This document shows positions 15,453-25,938 of a DNA stretch of 34,475 nucleotides, one piece after another. The position numbers and the translations under genes are program-made. Position 1 is the stretch's first letter. Every line of letters starts with the position of its first letter. This stretch comes from Kiritimatiellia bacterium (lineage in GTDB: Bacteria; Verrucomicrobiota; Kiritimatiellia; RFP12; UBA1067): positions 1-34,475 of the forward strand of contig JAQUCE010000054.1 of assembly GCA_028686345.1 (NCBI GenBank), written 5' to 3'. Below the pieces are notes generated by a model that was not told the origin of the DNA, did no database searches, and worked only from the letters and a program-made list of their open reading frames with translations.

Positions 15453-15628
15453 TCTTTCGCAAACATGATAGGATTTAAGAAGAGAGGTACTAAGGACGCG
15501 CCTTTGACGAACAATCGCCCGGCATTCGCAAATTGCTTCATCCTTGTTGCCGCTTGCATCCGGAAACAAAAATTGCTAATGTTTTCTAAATAAAAGAAGA
15601 AAAAATTCTTAACAGGGGCAGCAACATC

Positions 15629-15686
15629 GGGGTCGGGGTCGGGGTCGTGCGCCCTTCGATACTGATATCGAGGGCGGCTCCGACCC
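15629..15686 (+). repeat. R-I GGGGTC triplet and leader hairpin
   Basis: Three exact GGGGTC units (15629-15646) run into a hairpin: GGGTCG (15642-15647) pairs with CGACCC (15681-15686), and GCGCCCTTCGATA with TATCGAGGGCGGC around a CTGA loop. It ends 24 bp before the ATG at 15711, so it probably lies in the leader of the next gene. No T-run follows. Confidence 0.5.
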
Positions 15687-15710
15687 TGAGTTATGGGCAA
15701 GGGTAAGATC

Positions 15711-18491
15711 ATGAAAAGAGAGCTATATTCAATGCTGCTTGCGGCAGCCATTGTCGCAGCGTGCACTGGTCAGGAGAGGGGTGGCATGGCGGAAGATGTT
15801 GTCATCCCCGCCAGAGCGCACTCGGCCAAGAGTGCACAGGTCGTGCCCGTGGAAAAAGAGTATAGCGGTTTGGCGGTCTGTCATGGTCAAAACGGGATGC
15901 AGCAGTGGAAGTTTAATCTGGCAGCAGCGGGCAGCTGCTACATTCACGCTTATTATACAGCGGCAGGCGTGCGGCCATTGACCCTGTCTATCAATGGCAT
16001 CAAGCAGGATGGAACGTACTTTGCTAAAAACACCGGCAGTTGGGGAAAGGATGGTCTCGCATGGGAGAGTATCGGCCCGTTTGAGTTTACACAAGGCGAT
16101 AACACGATACAAGTCAACACGGCTGGAAACATGCCGCATCTTGGCGGGTTGGTTGTTTCCGCGAACAGCAAGGAGTGGAACAGGGATGTTTTCAATGAGC
16201 TGTTCAAGGATAAACAGATGCTTGAGCAGGAGAGTGTCAAAGAGCAGGTGGAGCGCATGAGCTCCGATCTGGCCGCCGGACGCGCCGACCTTCGCAGGAA
16301 ACTGGGCGTTGATGAAATTATCTTCATTAAGCGTATCCCATACACGTCAGATCATTACTATTCAGAATATATTAACTCGAAATGGACTCCGGGTGGCGGA
16401 ATATTCATTCTTTCGCTTAAAGACGGCACGGAACGCCAGATTGCAGCCGAACTGAAAGGCGGCGTGTTTGGCAGGTTTGATCTCTCGTTCGATGCCAAGA
16501 AGGTGGTCTTTGATTGGAAGCGCTCAAATGGTGAGGGCTACCGGATATACGAGGTCAACGTTGACCCTTCGGCACAGCTCAGTGCGGGCGGTGCGGGCGT
16601 GCGCCAGGTACTTCCAACTCCGGAGAACGAGGCTGAGATCGTCAATAAATACCGGCTTGGTTATCATAACGGCACTGACGACATGCACCCCTGTTACCTG
16701 CCCGATGGCGGCATCGCACTGGTTTCCACGCGTTGCCGGACGAGCACGCTCTGTCATGGCGGCGATGCTTTCACTACACCTGTGCTGTACCGTATGGATG
16801 GTGACGGTGGAAATCTTCAGCAGTTGAGTTTCGGGGCGTTGAGTGAATTCACGCCGACAATGTTGCCTGATGGACGCATCATGTATGCCCGCTGGGAGTA
16901 TGTCGATAAAGGAGCTGTCAGCTCAAAATGTATCTGGGCCATGCGCCCGGATGGAACAATGTCGGCGGAGATATATGGCAATGATATCGCGGTGCCTACA
17001 ACCATGATCCAAGCCCGGGCGATCCCCGACACAGCCAGTAAGTATGTGATTCTCGGATGTCCGCATTACCCGCAGAACGCGCTGGGGACGATCATACGTC
17101 TCGACATGAATAAGCCGATTCGCACCAGTGAGCCGATGACCTATATGACCCCTGATGTGAAGGTTCTTGAGGAAGGTGGCTGGCATTTCAAGGATGCTGA
17201 ATCGGGGAGCATGGTACGGGATCGAGGCGGGAATGGGCCGCTTTTCCGCGATCCCTGGCCGCTAGACGAAGATCATTTTCTTGTTGCCCATAAGCCGCGC
17301 GGTTTCGGCTCCAGCTACGTGCAAAACGGGTATGGGCTTTACCTGCTCGAATCAACGGGCAAGGTAACTTCATTTTATCATGATCCGGAGATATCAGCCT
17401 GGCAGCCAATGGCCCTGACAGCGCGCATAAAGCCGCCTGTGCTGCAATCGGTGATTGATGAGCAGCTTGCGGAAAAAAAGATGGCTACATGTGTGGTGCA
17501 GGATATTTACCACGGCCTGGAAAATACCGAGCGCGGCACAATCAAGTACATTCGCATACTGGAACAGATCCCGAGACCATGGAGTGCGCGCCGTCATGGA
17601 CGGGGGCTGGCGGACTCATATGATCAGCAATACGCGGTTGTGTCAAAGGATACTGCTCTTGGGCTGAAAGTCCAGCATGGGGTGGTGCCGGTGGAGAGTG
17701 ACGGGAGCGCCCACTTTCTTGTTCCCGCGAATGCGAACATCTTCATGCAGGCATTGGATGAAAACTACCTGGCGGTTCAAACGGAGCGGACGTTTGTCAA
17801 TTACATGCCTGGTGAGATACGGGCATGTATTGGCTGCCATGAAACCCCTGATGACGCGCCGTCGCTGACAGTATCGCGCTCTTTCCTGGCTTTGAAGCGC
17901 AAGCCTTCGTTGCCCGGGCCGCAGATCGGAGAGACAACCGGCCGCCGTCCGCTCCATTATCCAACCGATGTTCAGCCAACCCTGGATCGGCACTGTATAA
18001 CCTGTCATGGTGAAAGAGAGCCGAAAGCAGGTTTGGATTTAACCGGACGGCTGACAACATTTTTCTCGGCCTCATACGAAAACCTGATTCAGGAACGGCG
18101 CAATGGGAGAAAGGATCGAAGAGAGCCTGGACTGGTTCCGACCATCGGCGAGAACCACCCCAAGACCGGTAACGTTCATTATCTGCCTGCGCGCAGCTTG
18201 GGTTCGCATAACAGCCTGCTGGTCGCGATGCTGATGCCGGATGCTGTCAAGCTGGCAGGTGATGAGGCGCGGATGGAGCGTCTTGCAAAACTCATCAAGG
18301 CCCACAAGGAACTCAAGCTTGAGCCAGCGGAGCTGTTGAAAATTTCTAACTGGGTTGATACCAATGCGCAGTACTTTGGCTCTTATTACGGACGCAGGAA
18401 CATAAAAGATAAAGGTCATCCTAACTTCCGTCCCGCGCCGACTTGGGAATCCGCGATCGGTATACCGCCACTGCCGGAAGATCAAAGATGA
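15711..18491 (+). CDS. HzsA-like propeller protein with CBM-like module and two CxxCH haem motifs (lipoprotein)
   Basis: A 926-residue exported protein. The frame opens at 15693, but AAGGG at 15699-15703 and the signal MKRELYSMLLAAAIVAAC favour the ATG at 15711; VAAC is a good lipobox. Residues of about 35-145 look like a CBM6/CBM35-type beta-sandwich (WKFNLAAAGSCYIHAYYTAAG, GDNTIQVN). The middle resembles the hydrazine synthase alpha-subunit and TolB-like propeller proteins of planctomycetes (DDMHPCYLPDGGIALVSTR, FTPTMLPDGRIMYARWEYVD). The C-terminal cytochrome-like part has CIGCH (706-710) and CITCH (762-766). Despite the name, hydrazine synthesis is not implied; such paralogues are widespread and mostly uncharacterised. 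A role in electron transfer linked to surface carbohydrate is an inference. A shorter-signal paralogue follows at 18954. Confidence 0.8.
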   Translation: MKRELYSMLLAAAIVAACTGQERGGMAEDVVIPARAHSAKSAQVVPVEKEYSGLAVCHGQNGMQQWKFNLAAAGSCYIHAYYTAAGVRPLTLSINGIKQDGTYFAKNTGSWGKDGLAWESIGPFEFTQGDNTIQVNTAGNMPHLGGLVVSANSKEWNRDVFNELFKDKQMLEQESVKEQVERMSSDLAAGRADLRRKLGVDEIIFIKRIPYTSDHYYSEYINSKWTPGGGIFILSLKDGTERQIAAELKGGVFGRFDLSFDAKKVVFDWKRSNGEGYRIYEVNVDPSAQLSAGGAGVRQVLPTPENEAEIVNKYRLGYHNGTDDMHPCYLPDGGIALVSTRCRTSTLCHGGDAFTTPVLYRMDGDGGNLQQLSFGALSEFTPTMLPDGRIMYARWEYVDKGAVSSKCIWAMRPDGTMSAEIYGNDIAVPTTMIQARAIPDTASKYVILGCPHYPQNALGTIIRLDMNKPIRTSEPMTYMTPDVKVLEEGGWHFKDAESGSMVRDRGGNGPLFRDPWPLDEDHFLVAHKPRGFGSSYVQNGYGLYLLESTGKVTSFYHDPEISAWQPMALTARIKPPVLQSVIDEQLAEKKMATCVVQDIYHGLENTERGTIKYIRILEQIPRPWSARRHGRGLADSYDQQYAVVSKDTALGLKVQHGVVPVESDGSAHFLVPANANIFMQALDENYLAVQTERTFVNYMPGEIRACIGCHETPDDAPSLTVSRSFLALKRKPSLPGPQIGETTGRRPLHYPTDVQPTLDRHCITCHGEREPKAGLDLTGRLTTFFSASYENLIQERRNGRKDRREPGLVPTIGENHPKTGNVHYLPARSLGSHNSLLVAMLMPDAVKLAGDEARMERLAKLIKAHKELKLEPAELLKISNWVDTNAQYFGSYYGRRNIKDKGHPNFRPAPTWESAIGIPPLPEDQR

Positions 18492-18496
18492 AAAGG

Positions 18497-18617
18497 CCTA
18501 AAGCAGCTAGTCGGGCAACCAAAAGATACTGTGTGTGTGCGGGAGGTCGTTGCTATCATTCAGAAATTTGTGATTAAGAGCCCGCTGCCGCAGTAACAAA
18601 CGCTTCGCGTTCCGTAG
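18497..18617 (+). repeat. R-D element, copy 3
   Basis: Starts 6 bp after the preceding stop codon. CCTAAAGCAGCTAG, GCAACCAAAAG, TTAAGAGCCCGCTGC and AACAAACGCTTCGCGTT occur in the same order and spacing as copies 1 and 2; the right arm (GCTGCCGCAG) pairs less well here. Confidence 0.6.
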
Positions 18618-18664
18618 GCGCAGAGGTCTCAGAGTTTCCCCGGCAAAGGCGCAAAGCCCGTGCT

Positions 18665-18728
18665 CGTCGTTCCCGGGGTTTTTATATTTTTCACCTCTAA
18701 GATTTTTTACCTCCAAAATATTTCTGGC
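18665..18728 (+). repeat. R-A repeat, copy 3
   Basis: TTCCCGGGGTTTTTATATTT, then CACCTCTAAGATTTTTTACC and TCCAAAATATTTCTGG follow the R-A plan. Confidence 0.5.
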
Positions 18729-18769
18729 AGAGCTGCGAAAAGTTCAGAGCAATATAATGCTACTCTCTG

Positions 18770-18890
18770 TCTCCTCTGCGACTCTGTGAGAGATAATAAA
18801 AAAACTCTGAAACATTTTCTTATACCTTTGGTTTTAACCACAAAAATCACGAAAACGAATGATAGCAGTACAGAGAGTAGCAGTATTTCC
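18770..18890 (+). repeat. ACCACGAAAA / CTCTGTGAGAGATAA module
   Basis: CTCTGTGAGAGATAA, AACCACAAAAATCACGAAAA and CGAATGATAGCAGTACAGAG are also found, differently arranged, at 10848-10875 and 11134-11200. This fills the rest of the gap before the next gene. Confidence 0.45.
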
Positions 18891-18953
18891 CCTTTACTTT
18901 AAACACCCATTGCATTTAAAATCTAGCCTACACAACAAAGGGGGATTTATAAT

Positions 18954-21900
18954 ATGCTTTGTAAAAAACTTCACACTCTTATCTTTATAGCAGGGCTTTG
19001 CTCTCTCGCCGCTCTACCAACCACGGGTGCACCGGGGGCCCTCAGCTCCGAGGAGCTGGCCGTGCTCTGTGACCCGGCGCATGTGCTCTTCGCATCCGAG
19101 CTGGTGACCATCAACACCGAAAACCATATGGTCGCGATCGAGGCGCCTGTTGGTCAGAACACATACCTGTCGCTGCTGGTCTACGATGGCGGTGACGGTT
19201 ACGGCTGCGATCACGCGGATTGGATCAACCCCCGCTTTATCGGCAGCTTTGGTGAAAAAGCGCTCACCGAGCTGGATTGGCTCCACAACGAATGCGGTTA
19301 CAGCAGCACCAGGAAAAACAAAAGCGTTGTAGGAAATCCGCTCTCAGTCAAGGGCCAAAAGTTTGAAAACGGCATTGGCACTCACTCGCCGGCAGCCATG
19401 GTTTACAGGGTGCCCGAGGGCGCAATCAAGTTTGTGGCACAGGGTGCGCTGGATGACTCGGGCACCACCCAGTCAAAGAAAGCCCCCAGCTCGGTTCAGT
19501 TTATTCTCTATGCTGGCATTCCACCCAAGAAGCTGCTGGAGAAGCTGCGCCTGGGCCATGTGGTTGACCCCGCAGAGCTTGAAAAGCGCCGGGCCGTTCT
19601 CGCGCAACTCTCGCCTGCCGCCGCTCCGGAGTATGAGCTGCTGGAGCGCGAGCTGACACAAACCCCTAAAGTCACCAGCGGCGCAGCTGATGCCGCAGCC
19701 CGCCTGGAACAAACCTTCTTCCGTGACGCGGCCATTCTGCCGGAGGATTGTAACCCCTTGGGAATCCTGCTGCGCCGTACGCGCGCCCTTTACAAAGATC
19801 TTGAATCAGCCGCAGAGATCAGCGCTTACGGCCAGGAGTTGGATGCCCTCGCACAAGCTGCTGCCGCGGCCCACCCTGACCAACTGGATCAGGCACTGCA
19901 GATCTTTGAAAAAACGATCGCCCTGCGCCGCAGGATCGCCTTTGCCAACCCTCTGCTGAAAAACATCTCCCGTCTGCTTTTTATCACACGCGAGGCCCTG
20001 CCACCGGATGAGTTCCGCTACGGCAACCACATGTGCGACCAGTACTTCGGCTTTCACGCCACGATCCACGGCACCACCACCGGCAACGGACTCTATGTGC
20101 TCGAGAACCCCTGGTCAGATCAACCCGTTGCACGCAACCTGCTGGCAAATTCCGTGATTGAAGCAGGTGCCCGCAAGGGACAAAAGCTTGGCAACGGCGG
20201 CTTTCTGGCGCCGGATCTCTCCTATGACGGCAGCGAGATCCTCTTCTGCTACACTGACGGCAAACCCGAGATCCGCGTCTGGAACGAGCAGACGACCTTT
20301 CACATCTTCAAATGCAAGGCCGATGGCTCCGGGCTGGTGCAATTGACCGACGGCTGTGTCAATGACCTTGACCCATGCTGGCTGCCCAATGGACGCATTG
20401 CGTTCATCTCCGAGCGCCGCGGCGGCTATGGCCGCTGTCATGGCCGCCCGGTGCCGAGTTTTACGCTGCACACCATGTTTGAAGATGGCACCGACATCAC
20501 GCGTCTCAGCCCGCATGAGACCAACGAGTGGCAACCCAGTGTGGATCATAACGGTATGATCTGCTATACCCGCTGGGACTATGTTGACCGCGGCTTTAAT
20601 CAGGCCCATCACGCCTGGACCACCTACCCTGACGGGCGCGACTCACGGGCAGTCAACGGCAACAACCACGATTCACAGCGCACCGCGCCGATGATGCAGA
20701 TGGACGTGCGCGCCATCCCCGGCTCCCGCAAGTACGTTGCCACTGCGACCGGCCACCACTGCGAAGCCCGGGGCTCCATCATCCTGATTGACCCCGGTTT
20801 GCCGGATGACAATGCAATGTCGCAGGTCAAGCGCCTCACCCCGGATCAGCTCTTTCCTGAGGCTGAGTTCTACTTTGACTGTGGCTCAGGTGCCTATGCC
20901 TCACCCTGGCCGCTGAGCGAGAAATACCACCTCTGCGTTTACGACGGCTTTGCCAACGCCCAGTATGGGCCGATTGACACTAAGGCCCGGAACTACGCGA
21001 TTACGCTGGTGGACGCGTTCGGCAACAAGATTCCGATCTACCGCAACCCCGAAATCTCCTGCCTGAGCCCCATGCCTTTACACGCGCGCGCCCGTCCGCC
21101 CGTGCTGCCGCACAAGACCCTGGTTGGTCAGCCGCGCCTGCCGAATGGCGAAAAACCGGCGCTCATCCCCCAGGAAGAGCTGCCGAAAACAGCGACCATT
21201 GGCTTAATCAATGTCTATAACTCCCGCTATCGAATGCCGGAGGGCGCGAAAATTAAAGCCCTGCGCATCTGGCAGGTGCTGCCCAAAACCACCCCGAACG
21301 CCGATCAGCCTAGAATTGGCTTGGGCAGTCAGAAAGGAGCCAAGCTGGTTTTGGGCACTGTGCCAGTCGAAGAGGATGGCAGTGCCTACTGAGAACAACC
21401 AATCAACGTGCCGATCCTCTTCCATGCGCTTGATGAGCATGGCGTTGCGGTGCAAGGGATGCGCAGCATCACCTACACCGCGCCGGGCGAAACCCTGATG
21501 TGCAACGGGTGCCACGAGAGCCGTGTCGGCACCGCCCGCACCCCGCCCGCTGCCACCCCCCTGGCCATGAAACGCGCGCCCTCGAAGATCGCACCGGAGG
21601 TGGAGGGCACCAACCCCTTTCACTATGCGCGCCTGGTTCAGCCGGTCATTGACGCGAAGTGCCTGAAGTGTCACGGCGCCGAGCGTGAAGACAAGGCACC
21701 TGATCTACGCCGCGGCGATTACGAAAAGGATGGCAACTTCTGGTTCAGATCCTTTAAAAACCTGAGACCATACGTGTTTTTCCATGATGACGCGGCATGG
21801 ACTGACCCCTACACCATACCCGGTAAATTCGGTGCCAATGCCTGCAAGCTCTATCACAGGTTGAAAGCCGGCCACGGCAAGCTCAACGCCGAGGAGCTGC

Positions 21901-22004
21901 GCCGCTTTACCATTTGGATGGACTCCAATTGCCTCTTCCACGGACATGAGGGCAACATCCGGGCGCAGGCTGACGGCAAGGTGATTCCTCCGCCACTGCT
22001 GTAG
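18954..22004 (+). pseudogene. NPCBM/HzsA-like/cytochrome protein interrupted by an in-frame TGA
   Basis: Reads as one frame of 1016 sense codons broken only by TGA at 21390-21392 (codon 813). AAGGGGG about 9 nt before ATG and a signal peptide (KKLHTLIFIAGLCSLAALP) mark the start. Residues of about 60-185 resemble an NPCBM carbohydrate-binding module (DWLHNECGYSS, FENGIGTHSPAAMVYRVP, GALDDSG). The middle is the same HzsA/TolB-like propeller as the upstream paralogue (NDLDPCWLPNGRIAFISERR). Both haem motifs, CNGCH (850-854) and CLKCH (903-907), lie beyond the stop. The paralogue reads GVVPVESDGSAHFLVPAN where this reads GTVPVEEDGSAY-stop-EQPIN, so the TGA replaces a Phe position and the frame on both sides is conserved. 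Recent nonsense mutation, sequence error or readthrough are possible; a truncated product would lack the haem domain. Confidence 0.82.
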
Positions 22005-22032
22005 TATGGGTGTCTCGCGGCGCTTTGATAAT

Positions 22033-22055
22033 TTGATCCTTGATCAAGGCTTTTT
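22033..22055 (+). terminator. weak terminator-like stem and T-run
   Basis: TTGATC CTT GATCAA is followed by GGC and TTTTT, 30 bp after the stop at 22004. The stem is short and AT-rich, so only a weak candidate. Confidence 0.3.
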
Positions 22056-22057
22056 CC

Positions 22058-24597
<2,540 letters not shown>

Positions 24598-24635
24598 GAG
24601 AGCCGCTGAGCTGCGAGAAGGTAGAGTTGTTTTAT

Positions 24636-24930
24636 AACAAACGCTACGCGGTTGGGGAAACAAAGGTAACTGCTCAATAATCGTCCAGAAAGCAAAGAGC
24701 ACGCTTCCGGCTTCGCAATAGCTAGAGGCTATTCGCTTTTACGCCGTGACAGGGAAGCGTGAACAACAAACAGCTGCCCCGTAAGGTTTGTTGTCCAGCC
24801 TTTCTGTGTCCGGCATAGCGGCGGACATACTGAAAGTAACACAGTATATCCGCCGCTATGCGGTGGATAATTGCGAAACAAGCCGCAATAAGGTCCGACA
24901 GACAACTTTTTGGAAAGTTGTGGGTCGGAG
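24636..24930 (+). repeat. R-B element, copy 3, with R-E hairpin embedded
   Basis: AACAAACGCTACGCGGTTGG (an R-D-type 3' hairpin), CAATAATCGTCCAG, CACGCTTCCGGCTTCGC, TTTTACGCCGTGACAGGG, GAAGCGTGAACAACAAAC and GGTTTGTTGTCCAGCCTTT follow the R-B order. At CTGTGTCCGGC the sequence passes directly into the R-E hairpin (24811-24865, left arm CGGCATAGCGGCGGACATAC) and its flank, instead of the closing R-B arm seen in other copies. 24930-24990 has a GATTAATCCTAATC-type stretch related to R-K. Confidence 0.7.
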
Positions 24931-25002
24931 GGTGATTAATCCTAATCACAATCCTAATCAAACAACGACTGCGTGTGGCTGGTCGAAAGAGATAAGGATT
25001 GC

Positions 25003-25517
25003 AGACCACTGGACATAGACGTGAAAACTTAGTGGTTTTGCCGTTTTTTGAGAATAATCGTTTACTTTATATTTGCATTTTACGTGCGCGTGATGCGTGG
25101 TTAGTGCTCACTATGAATGAAAGCTAACAGCTTAGTTTGTTTTCCTGTACCTCTTTTTTTAACCACGAAAAGCACGAAAGAGGTGCATAGCTGATTTTTT
25201 ACCCCTCTATTTTTATACCTAAAAAATAACCTAGCGTACCCTCTGTGTGGCCTTCTTTGACGCTAAGCCTCTGTAAAATCATAACTGAAAACAACTTACA
25301 TCAAAAAAACACCGTTTTTTGGCCCTTAGAGCGGTATTTTGACCCCTAAAATGAATGTTTAACGAATTCATTCGCGGCCATTCATTAAAAAATTGGTTGC
25401 CTGCCTGTGCGTTGCATGTAGACAGGCGGCTATGCTGCGCTAGGATTTTCGTGGTTAAAAATCTTCTTCTCTTTTACGGTTTTCAAAAAAGCACAGTCGC
25501 TTTAATGTCTATGTGCA
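25003..25517. repeat. R-G composite segment, copy 2 (rearranged)
   Basis: Left end CCACTGGACATAGACGTG repeats copy 1 exactly. The right end CTATGTGCAGTGATG is a one-mismatch version of CTATGTCCAGTGATC. Between CTTAGT words at about 25029 and 25131, a 100-bp stretch absent from copy 1 is inserted. After that, TTTGTTTTCCTGTACC, ACCACGAAAAGCACGAAAG and GAGGTGCATAGCTGATTTTT continue as in copy 1. The part of copy 1 at 10888-10957 (CCTAGCGCAGC, AACCAATTTTTT, CCGCGAAT) reappears here at 25373-25466 in inverted orientation. Confidence 0.5.
25192..25247 (+). repeat. R-A repeat, copy 4 (inside R-G copy 2)
   Basis: GATTTTTTACCCCTCTATTT, ATACCTAAAAAATAACC and TAGCGTACCCTCTGTG parallel 962-1005 of copy 1 (AACGCAGCGCACCCTTTGCG). 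Confidence 0.5.
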
Positions 25518-25597
25518 GTGATGTGGAATTATCAGACCGCCGAACAAAAAACGAGCCCCCGCGGTCACGGCCCGCGGCTACAGTGCTTCACAAAAAC

Positions 25598-25645
25598 GTA
25601 GATCCGATTTCCAATCGGACATGTCCGGTTGGAAGCCGGACCTAC
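25598..25645. repeat. R-C 48-bp palindrome, copy 2
   Basis: GTAGATCCG ... CGGACCTAC around GGACATGTCC. It has the same 24-nt half-site structure as 6052-6099, with several G:T-type mismatches that would still pair as RNA in one orientation. Confidence 0.7.
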
Positions 25646-25663
25646 TGAGGTCGAACACCTCTC

Positions 25664-25850
25664 CAGTTTACGATAGCGGCGACGATGCTGGTTGACGATT
25701 TTCAGGGGCAGGGTTTTTAATCGTAATCCGCTATCGTCGCATAGTATCGTCGGCCGATGTCGCGGGTAGAGCGATTACTACACATGTGCTGCACTGCTGA
25801 ATGCAATGGTTGTCATTCGCTGTAGTAGCCGCTCTACCAGCGGCATGTGC
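25664..25850. repeat. R-L-related paired hairpins
   Basis: First hairpin: ACGATAGCGG (25670-25679) with CCGCTATCGT (25728-25737), containing GCGACGATGCTGGTTGACGA, shared with 31472-31494. Second hairpin: 17-nt arms GTAGAGCGATTACTACA (25766-25782) and TGTAGTAGCCGCTCTAC (25821-25837), nearly perfect. No gene is seen before the recN stop at 25939. Confidence 0.6.
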
Positions 25851-25938
25851 TGCATGAAGGTTGGTTTCTCTGTCAAAAGGTGGTGCTCCGCAACTCGGAG
25901 TCGGGATCGCTTCAGGCGTTTTTTCAAACAACTCACCC

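Noticed and set aside
21390..21445. Possible selenocysteine TGA with a downstream hairpin (CCATGC/GCATGG at 21422-21442)
   Set aside because: The position corresponds to Phe in the paralogue, not to a redox Cys. The stem starts about 29 nt after the TGA with a generic loop, unlike a bacterial SECIS.
24700..24750. Intrinsic terminator after gyrB (AATAGC/GCTATT then CTTTT)
   Set aside because: It is part of the R-B repeat, over 100 bp from the stop, and the T-run is too short to call.
25355..25648. 97-codon ORF upstream of R-C copy 2
   Set aside because: It crosses the R-G right part and R-C; no recognisable features.
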